From NCBI GenBank assembly GCA_016508695.1, contig VNKQ01000020.1:806001-870000 (forward strand): a DNA stretch of 64,000 nt. The letters run 5' to 3'. Origin of the DNA: Hyphodiscus hymeniophilus (lineage: Eukaryota; Ascomycota; Leotiomycetes; Helotiales; Hyphodiscaceae). Numbering within the stretch: the stretch's first letter is position 1; the number at the start of each line of letters is the position of its first letter. A program made the translations under genes and the position numbers. Of the stretch, positions 1 through 11,349 are shown piece after piece. The notes below the pieces were generated by a model. That model ran no database searches. It was not told the DNA's origin and worked only from the letters and a program-made list of their open reading frames with translations.

Positions 1-23
1 ACGTGATGCATTGCTAATTCTAG

Positions 24-560
24 ATAGCTGCCATGAGGTATGGTCTTTTTTGTTTGGAGGAGTCCTGACTACTAATGTGGCATAGAGAGCTGTATATGAA
101 GACAGGACAGGGATTCCTGCTGGTGTTCTCCATCACGAGCCAAAGCAGTCTCTCGGAACTATCAGAGCTCCGCGAGCAGATCATACGCATCAAAGATGAC
201 GAAAACGTACCCATTGTCATTGTAGGCAACAAATCAGATCTCGAGGAGCATCGGGTAATCTCAAGGGCAAAGGCCTTTGGTGTATCACAAAGCTGGGGTA
301 ACGCACCATATTACGAGACTTCGGCACGTCGTCGAGGTAAGTCCTGCCTCCAACCTTGATGGCGTAACGTGCTGAGAGAAACAGCGAACGTGGACGAAGT
401 ATTTATAGATCTCTGCCGACAGATCATACGGAAAGATAACAGGGCGCCGCCTAGTATGGATGACGATGCAATCGGATACCATTACAGAAATGACGGAATG
501 ACTCGAACACGCCATCGACATCGGTCACGACGGAAGAGGGGTCTCTGTACGATATTATGA
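24..560 (+). CDS. rsr1: Rap/Rsr1-type small GTPase, 3' portion (partial)
   Basis: This is the C-terminal part of a Ras-superfamily GTPase of the Rap1/Rsr1(Bud1)/Krev-1 branch, which marks polarity sites at the plasma membrane. Visible are the ELYMKTGQGFLLVFSIT block after switch II, the base-specificity motif NKSD, the G5-like motif ETSAR, NVDEVF, and a basic tail ending in a CTIL CAAX box for prenylation. Inferred exons are 24-37, 86-336 and 385-560. The 48-bp intron 38-85 has GTATGG, a TACTAAT branch site and TAG; intron 337-384 is GTAAGT...CAG. The ELREQI and VDEVF blocks favour Rap/Rsr1 over Ras proper. The 5' end (P-loop, switch I) lies outside the window. Exon 24-37 is only 14 nt and is preceded by an in-frame stop with a CTAAT...TAG acceptor, so it looks like a micro-exon. 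Family call is confident; the micro-exon less so. Confidence 0.87.
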
Positions 561-2626
561 TTGCCGCTATTCTTATTGGATGGAGTTCTTGGGTGACTGT
601 CAAAAGCTGACGGAGGTGTTTGCATGAATGGAATCTTTTCGATGACGATCCAAAAGCGAAAGGCGTTGAATGCCTATTGAACCATCTACGATCATTTCTA
701 TAGACTACTAGGGAGGCTTGGGCCTGATTTGCTAAACAGAGGAATTTGAAGCGTTTCCATCTGCATTAGAACCTTTCGATATGTGAGTATAGTGCGTCCA
801 GTGGGCTTCAGTGACCACAAAATCTTTCAGATTATCTTGGAAATATCCCTCAATCGAATCGACCGAAAGTATCGTGTGGACAGAAGTCCGATGGCCTGAT
901 GCTTGACATTGGGAAAGGAGAAATCGAAACAGCGGCACCTCTCTCACTCGGTTTGGTCTTCTCAACCATCGTCAACTTTCCCCCTACAAAAGGTCAATTC
1001 TTGGGTTCAGTTCAATTCCCCACGAACCCCGAGGAGACATCGAGAGCCACACAAGGAAGAATCCAGAATATTGTAGAGCGATCCCCTTGATGACCTGAGA
1101 GGAGTGCTTACTTACGCATCCCTTCCAAGTCTCAAGAAATGGTCAGACCAGATCAACGACGTCGTTGCAAGCGCAACCGAGCAGTGCAAGAGAGGAAACG
1201 GCTCAGGGACACTTCCAAAGTCCAACCTACATTGTCCTGGCGCATATCTTCTAGAGGCAGGGTGAAGGACTCGCGGCTGGGGATCTTGGCGCCACTGCCC
1301 TCCTCCATCCTACTGTTATAAGCAGACAATCCTCATTGCTTCTGTGTATCATCACAACGACCTACATCAAGAGATTGATCGGCATCGATAAGAGGAACGA
1401 CAGTGAGGGTAGCAAATGCTGGCCCTTGATCTATCCTCTTAGAGTGTTGTACTTACCAATTAATGACTCACTGTTTATCAAGCGCTTTGAGGACAGTTGC
1501 CGTGAGGAGTATACGGGCTGAAAGGATGGGACAGGTAGCTGTTGGTAGCTGACATCGACGAGAAAAGACCTAGCCGGGAGAAACAGTATTTCTCTTGAAA
1601 CTCTTGAGGTGGATGGTAGCAAACGATTCTGTGATTTCATGGGCCTAACAGCAACCCCTGAGAGCGGTCTGTTTGCTTTAATATGTCGATAAGGGTGCAT
1701 CGATGTAATGAGTCTCGTTCTAGATTTGGGAATTCCGCACTCCTCAACTTCCTACAAGTCAACACTCGAAGCTCATCACGTGAGATAGCTCTGGAGAATG
1801 TAGGAGCAATGACACAGGACTCCTTTGGACACGCTTTCGCCATGAAGTAGGGTACGAAATCCACAATTTGGTAAAGGAAAGAAAGAAGGTAATTGAGGAA
1901 AGGCAACGTCTCACCCACGTGATACCTACTAACCCCCTTCTGCACCAACGTGAAGCGCCAGATTTATCAAAGCTCTGCAGCGCTCAATCATCACTCCAAA
2001 CAAATCCCATATTTCAAGTCCAAGTGACCATTCTCAAAAGCACGATTCCAGAAGCAATATTCTTCTTATCGCAAAACACGCTCACGCTCGTATTTCAAAT
2101 AAGGTTATCGATTAGGAGATAACGATAGTGGCTGCATTTGCTTCCCGCGATTTCAGGAACCGAGGGCATGACCATGACAGCACGGGGCGCTCGATTGAAA
2201 CATGCATCGTGACCACCTCAATGTAGCGCCTGATGATGTTTTCAATTGGTCTTTGGAGGGGTGTCCGATAATCTTTCAGTGAGTGTGCGTGGAGGATGGC
2301 GAGGGTGGGATAAATGAGACAGGTTGATGGACATGTGAAAGCGTTCAATGCCTTTCTTTCACAACGGTACACGTGCCTGGGAAATACCTCCTTATCGATA
2401 AACCCCAATGTGGGGTAGGGTGTCGATTGGTGGGGGGAGGCTTGGGGTGTCTCTCTGTGAGAGGGGCAGGTGACAATGTAGCATCGAGACATCACTCAGA
2501 AGATCATCTGTTTCACAACGCTCTCCGGCTCGTCCTTGTTGCTATTATTGTGATCGGGAGATGAAGGGACTGGATGGCCTGAATCATGTGGCCCCCATCT
2601 CAATTGGCGATTATGGTTGGCTGATG

Positions 2627-2676
2627 AGGGGGAGAGGAGGGAGAAGAGGGAGAGGAGGGAGAGGAGGGAGAGGAGG
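2627..2676. repeat. Purine-only (GGAGAGGAGG)n tract with G-runs
   Basis: About 50 nt of almost pure G/A on the + strand, with one run of five Gs and several GGG runs separated by short AGAGGA or AGAA spacers. Four or more closely spaced GGG runs satisfy the simple pattern for an intramolecular G-quadruplex, and the polypurine strand could also form a triplex. It lies about 2.4 kb upstream of the SWIRM start codon. Confidence 0.7.
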
Positions 2677-2902
2677 CATCAGCTGCCACGCACGCATCGC
2701 CACACCATCAATTGCTCTGGAACTCGATCTAATTGTCCACCTGTCCACCTGATTGGAGCCCGTTCGGATCCCCGAAGTCTGGCGATTCGGACAACGCAGC
2801 AGCCCTCGCCCGAGTGGTGAATTGGAAGGCAAACTTGGTAAGAGTCAATTGACTCAATTGCTGTTGATGTGATATGATATGACACGTGTCGGGAGACTTT
2901 GG

Positions 2903-2926
2903 GATGATGATGATGATGATGATGAT
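2903..2926. repeat. (GAT)8 microsatellite
   Basis: Eight perfect GAT units in the gene-free region. It is not in any supported coding exon, so its length can probably vary freely. Confidence 0.95.
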
Positions 2927-5069
2927 GAGTGATGGGAGTGAGTGTGTCAATATTGACAGGTGAGGGTTTCCACACGTACCCGAAGCAAGGGCATAAATAA
3001 ATAAATAAGCTTCCAATTGAGTCGGATTACGATTGAGGACCTGGGCCTGGAGTGCATGTGAACGTCAATGATGCCTGCTTGAAATTGGGGCTGTGTACGG
3101 AGGTAAGTGAGTGATGAGAAATAGTCTACCAACAAACAGGTCCTACTGTTTATTAATTGATGGGTGGTACGAAGTGCGGTACTCGTAACCTCCGTGGCGT
3201 GAATTGTCCTGTCCGGTCTTCCGATACGATTGATGGCGTGTAATTAATGAAGGGAAAGCAATTGATATGGAGTTGTAGGATTATTACCCCAATTGGAAGG
3301 AGTGAGATATCTTCACCTACAGCAATGGGGACGATCATTGATGTGGCACGTATTAAACACAGCAATTACACCCTCTGCGTAGTGAGGATAGTAGCATGGC
3401 GTTTTCTCGACGATGCTGAGGTGATCAAGCTCCAATCGATAAGACTGTCCTCCTCCTAGCTTCATTCCGTGCCACACTCCATATCCATATTCCCCAATTC
3501 GGCTTAGACCAGGGCGGCTAGCCACGGACAAGGATGGGATATTCGCTCTTCTGCGAAATGAGTCACAGCTGGGCCCTTTCTTCCCCTTCGAAACACGAAA
3601 CACATCCAACTTCTATCCACTCCAGCGAATTGACCGTTCCAATTTGTGCCCTACCATGGCAGCCCAAGTGCCCAACCCCCTTTCTGCTACACTTGCTGAC
3701 GCGATGCCGGCCATCCAATCCAATTGACCAATCAGTACAGTCAATCGCAGTCGAGGTGGCACTTGAGTGCGTGTTTGCCCCCCCTTCCCTCGTCCTCCGC
3801 CCATCGATGAGAACGATTATTCGTCTTGCGCCCGAAGGATGAGCCTCAGAGTTCGACTCAATCCAATCCACCACACATGCGCCATGCGGCCGCAGCCTCT
3901 TGGAACAACAAAGGACTCCGTCCGGGAAGAGACAGCAGGGCAAGACAAGGCCAGGCAAGGCAAAGGGCGTGTGCGGCCACGACCAAACGCCGAAGACCAC
4001 AACCACAATCGCAACCATCTTCCAGCCATAGGGAAAGTGAGAAAGGGGGGAGGCAGCCAGTGGAGGAGCAGCAATTAACCGCGGGTGCCTATTCGCATTG
4101 TCAATTCTCGTCGCCGTTGCCCAATTCGATCTGATCTCAAACCCGGAGCCCGAATCTGGCGTTGGCGTTGGCGCTGGGCATTATTCTGATACTGACTGTA
4201 CTGTACGGCTATTTTCCACTGCACTGTACTCGGTACGCCGTGTCGCACACGCTTCGCCCCCCAAGGCAGTTTGGCTTTTGTCCAGAGCGGCTCTCTCTCC
4301 GTCCCCCCCCTTCACCCCCTCTGCCCCTCCACACATGATCTATGTCTCTATCTAAGGTATCTATCTATCTCTCTATCTGGCCCTCACTCGACCTACCTAG
4401 TCGTCACACACCACAAGTCTTACTTGAGGGTTGGCAGCCTAGACAACCTAACATCCCAAAGTGGGTTGAGGAATCATAGCAGCTACGAAAGAGTCATAAG
4501 TCAGAAGTCGTAAGTCCTGGGCCACAAGCCAACTAATCATCATCATCACTCAATCAATCATTCACCACTCATTATCCCATCATCCACCTCTCACCGTTCA
4601 CCGTTCCACTCACCTACAGTAGGTTCCTCCCCCAAGTCACAACCACAAATACCCGCCTTGCTTTCCTACCTATACCTATCTACCTACCTACCTACTTAAC
4701 CAAGGCTTCTCTCACACTCTCCTTTCTTCCCGCTCTCACCAATCTCCCATTCTTTCAAACTTCTTCAAACAATCGACTCTGCATTCCTTTGTTCGTTCGT
4801 GTTCGACAAACCCCCCTCATCGAGACCCAATAGCGCTCGCTCGCATTGACTGGAATCCGGATCGCACAAAGAACCGGTCTTACATCTCAGCTGACCAACC
4901 CACCATTTATTCAGCTCTCCCTCGCCCAATTCAATTTCTACCTCAACTCTTGCGAAGTCCGAATTGACCAAAATCATCGAGGATTCTCCAGCGGACTTAC
5001 AACCAAAAGTCCGCTTCGTTCTCCGAGACTTGCCACAACTTACGCGAATCGTGGAGGCTGCCGTTTGCT

Positions 5070-6241
5070 ATGGCTGACAAAACCTCGATGCAGCCTTCCA
5101 GTCCCTTCCACGAAGCACAACCATCTAAAGTCAATTCACTCATGGGCGCTACTTCAACCTCATCTTCTTTCTCGCCTTCGTCCATCAACAACATCCTCTC
5201 TGGCGCCAATCGATCCGAGAACATGGAACACAAGAACACCTTCGATATCAAGTCCATGCTCTTGTCGCCGCCAGAAGCAGCGCCACTCGACAACTTCAAT
5301 CAAGCATCGTCTCAATCGACAATGGCATCTGAAATGAAACCACTCTTCCCAAATCGAGCAGGTCATTTACCCCTCTCGCCACCCATCTCACCAGCTACGA
5401 AGAACATCAGCACAGAAGAGCCGCCAACCCTCGTTACTCGTGATCCGATCCTCTACCCGAATACAGAGTCTGCGAGTGCTCCCTCCTCACAAGTTTCTCT
5501 GTTCGGTGAGACTGCAACAAAGCGAGTTGTGAACAATCATGTTGCAGCTCGTGAGCCTAGTCTATTTCGAAATGCCTCCCCTCCACGTCAAGTCGAATAT
5601 GAGCTGGCTCTCGAATTCAAGTCGCACATATTCCAGACCTACAGCAATTCAAACAAGTTGGCGTATCTGAATAGAGAACGGGCACAGCTGTTGGAAGATC
5701 AGGCAATGAGAACAGGAACCAGAAGATATGCTGTGCTTGCCCCTGCAACCGACAAGAGACGTCCTCGAGCAAACAACGGCGTGAAGCAGAATCGTGTTGT
5801 CAAGACCCCCGACCTCCCAAGACGTCGGTTCCTCGAGCCACACCGGAGCCTGGTACAAAGCGAGTTGCCCGTGAGGATAAGGACTTCGAGCTGCTTACCG
5901 ACTATTCTCCTCCTGTCTCGAGCCTTCCAGACAAGTACAACTCTCTCAAGATCGATTGGAGAGGTGCACCGATTGACTTAGATCTCGATCCTCACCGTCA
6001 CCTTCTCCACCGTGATGAGTTGTTGCTGGCTGCCAATCTCCGTCTTGATTGCGCCACATACCTCACCTCCAAGCGTCGCATCTTCAAATCACGAATTGAG
6101 GCATTGAGAATCAAGAAAGAGTTCCGAAAGACAGATGCTCAACAGGCTTGCAAGATTGATGTAAACAAGGCATCCAAACTCTGGCAGGCATATGACAAGG
6201 TCGGATGGTTGCACTCTAGATGGGTTGAGAAGTACCTCTGA
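5070..6241 (+). CDS. SWIRM-domain protein (Fun19/Laf-like), one frameshift
   Basis: The protein has a low-complexity Ser/Pro-rich N-terminal half, a short basic segment around residues 230-250, and a C-terminal SWIRM domain of about 95 residues (the last quarter, ending LHSRWVEKYL). SWIRM is a helical DNA- or nucleosome-binding fold in chromatin complexes. The arrangement of disordered N-terminus plus terminal SWIRM resembles yeast Fun19 and fission yeast Laf proteins. The N-terminal frame (5070 to about 5810) and the SWIRM frame (about 5807-6241) are offset by one base. One extra C in the C5 run at 5806-5810 would join them into a 390-residue protein with a continuous Pro/Thr-rich linker. 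The only alternative I see is a 41-bp GT-AG intron (5781-5821) with no branch site, which I think less likely. Start ATG 5070 is the first in-frame Met after the leader. Confidence 0.8.
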
Positions 6242-7179
6242 TTACGAGACGATTGTCAACCACCTTATGTATCTCTTCATCATCCTCACTCGAAACGCCA
6301 CAAGGCTGTCCCTCGTCAAGTCTCCATCCTTAGCGAGCTAGTCTGTTGCTTGATGGACCCTTCCCTTATCACAATACGCACGATTGACGATTTTTTCACG
6401 GCCTATCCCACTGCATTGCGACGGTTCTTCACATCACCGGCCTCCACTTTTCTTTTGTAAGGTCTGGTTCAGGATGGATGGGACATCAGGTCAGGATAGC
6501 CCGAGGCCAAGGGATTGCGTTTGCATTTGCATTGGGTCATCCGATACCCCAGAGCCCACCCAGCTCCTCATGTGACCCGCAAGGGCATCATTTGTTTTTC
6601 CTTGCTCATCGGATTTGTCTATGGAGGGACTGTTGGCGTTGATTACACTTTTTTTCACGATGGCTTTAGGTTTTGGGACTTGGATTGGACTTGGCATATT
6701 GGATGCATGGATGAATATAGGATTGCATGCGGATTGTGGTTCTGGCGGACCAGACCACGGCCTTAGAGCTCACTTTATGCGAGGATAAATTGAAAAATTT
6801 ACAAAGTCTCATAAATGCACTACTTATTTTCTCTGCAGTATCGCAAATCAATAGTCATGAAGCAAGAAGTCCTCAAGCAGCTAGCCTCATCGCCTTCGCT
6901 TGCAAAATAGGGGTCAACATCCTAGCGACGATCAACTGCACCCTGCTTTATAACATGCTAGTCCCTCAAATATTTGGAATGTGTGGGATCCGTCTAAACA
7001 CTACATACAAACGTAAGAAACTCGACCCCATAGTAGATGGAGTGATAGTGCTTTCTGCTAGTAATGCTTCGTTACGATATTTGATATGTCTGACTCGTGA
7101 TGGTACTCGATCATTTAGCATTTCTCGCTCCTTTATCTCTCACATCGTCTACCGTCTGTGTCGGGATGATAGAACGATC
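6242..7179. other. Convergent intergenic region, SWIRM gene / F-box gene
   Basis: Downstream DNA of both converging genes. Only short frames without family resemblance occur. It is T-rich near 6570-6670 and should contain both 3'UTRs and polyadenylation signals, which I cannot place precisely. Confidence 0.6.
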
Positions 7180-8934
7180 TCAAGTGAAATCATAAACCAT
7201 CAGCGCCTGGGTCCCTTTCCTAGACTCCTTGAGCACGATGACGACTTCGTCGTCGAAGCCAACCCATTGCTTCCTCGCCTCAACCTCTTCTCTAAACCCC
7301 TCCAGCCCTGGCCCCAATGCCTCATCCACGCCATCCCTCTCCAGATCGCCCACCCGACTTTCAGCACGCACCCGGACACTTCGATCACCTAACCCCTTAG
7401 CCACGCCAGGTCGCGAGAGTACGCGCTTCTTCGACGCGCTCCCGAAGCCGCCTTCCAGTTCCCATACCCGTAACTCGTCGCCCCGTGTGCTCACGGACAC
7501 GGCCTTGCCGCGAGGGGTGATCTCCGCGCTGCTCACGCTGCTGGTGTGGCCCCAGAGCTTGGTGCCGGGAGAGATGGACAGCGTGGAGTGCGACGAGGTG
7601 CAGAGGTACAGGGTAAGGGTGTTGTCGGGGTGCGTGGCCAGGATGTAGGGGTGTGCGTAGGAGAGGGTCGTCGGCCGGGTGGTTTCGCCGCCTTCTCTGC
7701 CCCCAGCGGCGCCAGTCGTCGTGCCGCTGGAGCTTGAGTCTAGGGCTGGGCTGGCTGTCCCGGGAGATGGGGAGGAGAGGAGCGAGGAGAAGCCCTGGGG
7801 AAGGGAAGATGCGAGGCGTGAAAATGTTATCAGGCCCGTCGAGAGCGAGAGGTGTAGTTCCTGGAGGCCAATGGTGTAGCCGGAGAGGTAGGTTGGCTGG
7901 GAGTAGGCTATTGAGGCGATTAGGGTGCTGGGTGTGGTGCGGATTGAGAGGGAGAGGGGCGGCCAGGAGGTGTGTGATTTCAGTGAGGCAAGCAGTGTTG
8001 ATTGGGAGTTGTTTAGTGACGAGGGATGTGTAGTGATTGATTCTTCTAGAAGGGAAGGTTCGGGGTCGAGAGGTAAATATGTGGGATCGAGAGCCGGAGA
8101 CTCGAGACTGGCGGGTTTAGGATCGAAGGTGTAGAGCGAGAGAAGTTGGGCATCCGTGATGGTAAGGACATAAGGATGAGCGTAAGCTACAGCCCCTAAC
8201 GATCCATTACTCGATGATGGATGTCTGTATGCTGGAGTGAACTCTTTGCCCTCGACATCCAACCTCCAAGTCCCCCATCCACCATCCACAAAGCCGACTG
8301 CCACTCCTAGTCCATTATCTGCTTCCTCGACAGCCAAACACGTCGGCACAACATCCCCTCCCAGAGCACACTTCGCAATAAGTTCCTTCTCCGTCAAACT
8401 CCACGCTCTTAGCCCCTCTTCTTTGTCTGCAGTAACCACAACCCCTTCCGCAAGTTTGACCAACATCTCAGGTACAGAGGGGCGGTCCGCCACATGAATC
8501 TCCTGTACCTCACATGTGCCTATACTCCAATTATGGCGCAGCTTATACTGTTTCTTCCAATTTGTAGTCCTCCCTCCCTTGCCGGCGACCAGCGTCTCCT
8601 CATCCAACCATTTACTCCTCCTTGAGGAGAAATGTAGCGCATCATCTCTTAAACCCCGTTGCGAAGACTTGATACCCGGTATACGTAATGCTCGAGGAAG
8701 TACAAAACGGTTGTAGTAGAGATTCTTCCATATCTGGGAATCGCCTGCCAGAGTGTAAAACTGGTGGGAGAGAGTTTGGCACTGCAGGAGGGTCTGGATG
8801 GGCAGGAGATGGAGGATGCGAATTAGGATCTCGGAGGATAGGGTTGAGATGCGGTCTTCGGGGTGTATCGTTCTTGCTTTCTTTGTAAATGGATGATCTG
8901 AGCTAGCGCTCGATCGCCGACGTTTGAAAGCCAT
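7180..8934 (-). CDS. F-box protein with beta-propeller-like C-terminal region
   Basis: Single-exon gene of 584 residues starting at ATG 8934 (MAFKRRRS). Residues about 28-75 form an F-box (LSSEILIRILHLLPIQTLLQCQTLSHQFY is its core, quoted in part), followed by QIWKNLYYNRF, the usual tail of the motif. F-boxes bind Skp1 and recruit substrates to SCF ubiquitin ligases. The rest has weak WD40-like repeats (for example LWGHTSSVSSAEITPRGKAV and LRVWELEGG), consistent with a degenerate beta-propeller as the substrate-binding part. The N-terminal KRRRSS...KKAR could be a nuclear signal. The gene is divergent from PEX16 over about 200 bp. The substrate is unknown. Confidence 0.82.
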   Translation of the reverse strand: MAFKRRRSSASSDHPFTKKARTIHPEDRISTLSSEILIRILHLLPIQTLLQCQTLSHQFYTLAGDSQIWKNLYYNRFVLPRALRIPGIKSSQRGLRDDALHFSSRRSKWLDEETLVAGKGGRTTNWKKQYKLRHNWSIGTCEVQEIHVADRPSVPEMLVKLAEGVVVTADKEEGLRAWSLTEKELIAKCALGGDVVPTCLAVEEADNGLGVAVGFVDGGWGTWRLDVEGKEFTPAYRHPSSSNGSLGAVAYAHPYVLTITDAQLLSLYTFDPKPASLESPALDPTYLPLDPEPSLLEESITTHPSSLNNSQSTLLASLKSHTSWPPLSLSIRTTPSTLIASIAYSQPTYLSGYTIGLQELHLSLSTGLITFSRLASSLPQGFSSLLSSPSPGTASPALDSSSSGTTTGAAGGREGGETTRPTTLSYAHPYILATHPDNTLTLYLCTSSHSTLSISPGTKLWGHTSSVSSAEITPRGKAVSVSTRGDELRVWELEGGFGSASKKRVLSRPGVAKGLGDRSVRVRAESRVGDLERDGVDEALGPGLEGFREEVEARKQWVGFDDEVVIVLKESRKGTQALMVYDFT

Positions 8935-9135
8935 GGCAAGATGTTGCACTTGAGCATTATCGAGTTGAAGTGGACATTGAATTCTTTATCGTTATCGTGG
9001 GCTTGGCACGTGATACTGTACTGTCAGCGGCATTTCAGCCTCGGCTTGTCGCGAGATCGAAATGGAAGCCCAACCTCCTGAGCTCATCAACTTCCTTCAC
9101 GCGTCGCTCCTTCTTCCTATTTCTTATCGAGCAAT
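8935..9135. promoter_or_regulatory. Shared divergent promoter, F-box gene / PEX16
   Basis: About 200 bp separate the two start codons, so both core promoters and leaders must lie here. It contains a CACGTG E-box at 9007-9012. No further element can be assigned. Confidence 0.55.
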
Positions 9136-10230
9136 ATGGAGTCCCTGAAAATGGCCAGCAAACAAGTTCCCAACGCTTTGTCTCTACCTCCGAAATGGAT
9201 CAACATGTACGGCGACTTCATCACCAAGAACCAGAGTTCAGTGACCCAGATCGAATCGGCTCTACGATCCCTAACATACATCATACCCGGCCGATTTCGA
9301 GATGCGGAATTAGCATCCGAGTCTCTTCACTCCTCCATTCAGTTACTATCGATGTATCATGATACGCTTCTGACACGCGCAATCTCAAAACTACCTGGCA
9401 TGCCACACCAACAATCACCTCATAATCGATACACGAAGTTCTGGACTCAGCGCTCCAAGTTCTATCGCCGGATTGCGACGTTGCTTTCTATGATCCAATA
9501 CACCGAGCTGCTCTGGGAGATGATGGCTAAGAGGAGGGGAGAGAAGATACGGTGGCGGATTGTGGTTATTCTGGAGCTCGTCAAGGCGTTCTGTAGGTTA
9601 TGTCTGCTCAGGATAACGAATTCGAGACCGCTTGTGACGCCGCCGCTGCCGGAACGAGAAGTTATACCGGAGGAAGCGTCGCAGGAAGAGGAGGAATTAG
9701 AAGAGGGATGGACGGAGCAGAGGATTAGAGAGCCGAAGGAGTATAAGATGAAGCGGACTGGATTGAGGCTTCCTACGCTACCAAATCCTGGGGATATCTC
9801 GAACTATCTTCTCTCCAAGGTCTTGACGGCCGATGACATCAAAGCGCCGAATACACTGCTGAACCAAGTCAACGGGTCAGCGCAGGTTGCAGAATGGTTA
9901 CATATTCTGCAACCGGTGGTCTATGCGTTGGCCATGGCGAGGAGTAGGGATAAGAAGAACTGGCAGCCTTGGTTGTTGGCCTTGAGCATTGAGTATGCCG
10001 CCCGGCAGTTGAGAAAGGATGGGCTGAGGACGACGGCGCTGGAGAGGGAGCAGTGGGGTAAGAGAGGGTGGGCGATGGGATGGTGGGCTATGAGGGGGGC
10101 GTTTTACGAGAACGTTACGAAAGGATTCTTGCACTCGACATCTGAAAGATTGCCTTCTATGATCTCGGGGGTGCTGGATGATTATTTGTACTTGTGGGAT
10201 GGTTATTATTTCAGTACCAGCTCGAATTGA
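9136..10230 (+). CDS. PEX16: Peroxisomal membrane protein PEX16
   Basis: Intronless, 364 residues, a usual length for fungal PEX16. The N-terminal block (KWINMYGDFITKNQSSVTQIESALRS, quoted in part), the central GEKIRWRIVVILELVKAFCRL and the C-terminal WLLALSIEYAARQLR followed by a long amphipathic end are typical of the family. PEX16 acts in early peroxisome membrane biogenesis and membrane-protein insertion; in filamentous fungi it is also linked to Woronin-body formation. An acidic Glu-rich loop lies near residues 175-195. A second Met (M6) is an alternative start. The divergent F-box gene shares its promoter. Confidence 0.93.
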   Translation: MESLKMASKQVPNALSLPPKWINMYGDFITKNQSSVTQIESALRSLTYIIPGRFRDAELASESLHSSIQLLSMYHDTLLTRAISKLPGMPHQQSPHNRYTKFWTQRSKFYRRIATLLSMIQYTELLWEMMAKRRGEKIRWRIVVILELVKAFCRLCLLRITNSRPLVTPPLPEREVIPEEASQEEEELEEGWTEQRIREPKEYKMKRTGLRLPTLPNPGDISNYLLSKVLTADDIKAPNTLLNQVNGSAQVAEWLHILQPVVYALAMARSRDKKNWQPWLLALSIEYAARQLRKDGLRTTALEREQWGKRGWAMGWWAMRGAFYENVTKGFLHSTSERLPSMISGVLDDYLYLWDGYYFSTSSN

Positions 10231-11349
10231 ATATAATCATACTGTACAGTGTTTCCTGCTGTGTGATTTCGAGGACAGTCGTTTCTCTGAGCTAAAGCGA
10301 GAGTAAGTTTGAAAGTGTATCCTGAAACCCTACTATTTCTATAGTATTTCCTCCCGGCAAAACGTTGAAAGTGCAACTGTAAGTTTAGAGCAACCAATGA
10401 CTTTTCCAACTTTCTACATATTCTCCACCGGAGTGCTTGTTGAATGATACTACTGAGTGATCCTTTGACTTGGGTCGAGTGATGAGCTTGAATATCAACA
10501 TTTGGTAGTAACTTTACCTCGCTGAACCTGAACGAGAGGACCATCGTAGCGAGGAGTTTCTGCACAAGCCAGCGCAGTATACTTGTCCTTCTTCAGGTCC
10601 TTGTGAGTCTGTTGATAGGGTTTATCTACCTATTTTGGATCGATTGTTCCAACAGGGAAAGGGCAGAAAAAATGACAGAGCTTAGAGATTCTGATGAATA
10701 GTGTACAGGAGGTATATGGCAAAAACGGTTTGACCTGAGAAGCGAGGAGGGCGTTGTGGAGTGCCCTTTCCCTTTATTGTAAAGCCGAAGTAACTCTTTC
10801 AAGACTCGTTACCAAACATTTTTTGGCTTCTGAAATATCCATAACATTGCAGAATTACTGAAAGATCATTCTTCGCACCTTTAGATACAAAACTCTGTCT
10901 CGTTTGTTATCAGGAAAGCAGACTTCGTTCACTTCAATGATAGTCAATAGCAGGACGCTTGTTGTGAAAAGCGTTGCTTTAGCTTTAGCATGGATTTATC
11001 GAGACATAATATCAAGGGCAAGTCTCTGTCGAGGGTGAAACTAGCAGATCAGCGTGAAAAGAGCTTGCGGCAAGTGATATGGGAATGTGTCTGGCTTTTT
11101 GATATGGGCGGCTAGTCAACATGGCTTTATTGATGCTGCTGAGCCATTGGATTGGCCATGTGTTCCTTTTTATTCTTTTTTGTCGACTTCTCGAAAATCT
11201 ATTTCAGTAGGGCGGAGCTGCAGTATTTCTCATTAGGCTGTCAAAGCCGAGAATCCCATGCAACCTACGCGTTGAAGTTGACTCGCGACATAAATCTGAC
11301 GGCGCTGTTGTGTAGATCACGAATACGGCTAGATCCTGTTTTATTGTAC
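10231..11349. other. Convergent intergenic region, PEX16 / SDR gene
   Basis: Just over 1.1 kb between two convergent genes. I see no exon with family resemblance, no tRNA and no repeat. It should hold the two 3'UTRs. Confidence 0.55.

Larger units (their letters stand above)
561..5069. other. 4.5-kb gene-free region upstream of the SWIRM gene
   Basis: I see no convincing coding exon here. All reading frames are short and resemble no family. The left part would hold the GTPase 3'UTR. The rest contains simple repeats: a purine-rich G-run tract near 2627-2676, eight GAT units at 2903-2926, TAAA-type repeats near 2993-3006 and CTAT/CCTA repeats at 4340-4700. There are several CACGTG sites, including the palindrome GACACGTGTC at 2881-2890. 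From about 4300 to 5069 the strand is pyrimidine-rich, as expected of a fungal promoter and 5' leader for the gene starting at 5070. A non-coding RNA or long 5'UTR cannot be excluded. Confidence 0.6.

Noticed and set aside
5781..5821. 41-bp intron to explain the SWIRM frame change
   Set aside because: It is shorter than every other intron seen here and has no branch site. A C-run error is simpler, though I cannot exclude it.
7229..8888. Several + strand open frames opposite the F-box gene
   Set aside because: They are antisense shadows of a clear minus-strand gene, with composition reflecting its codon use.
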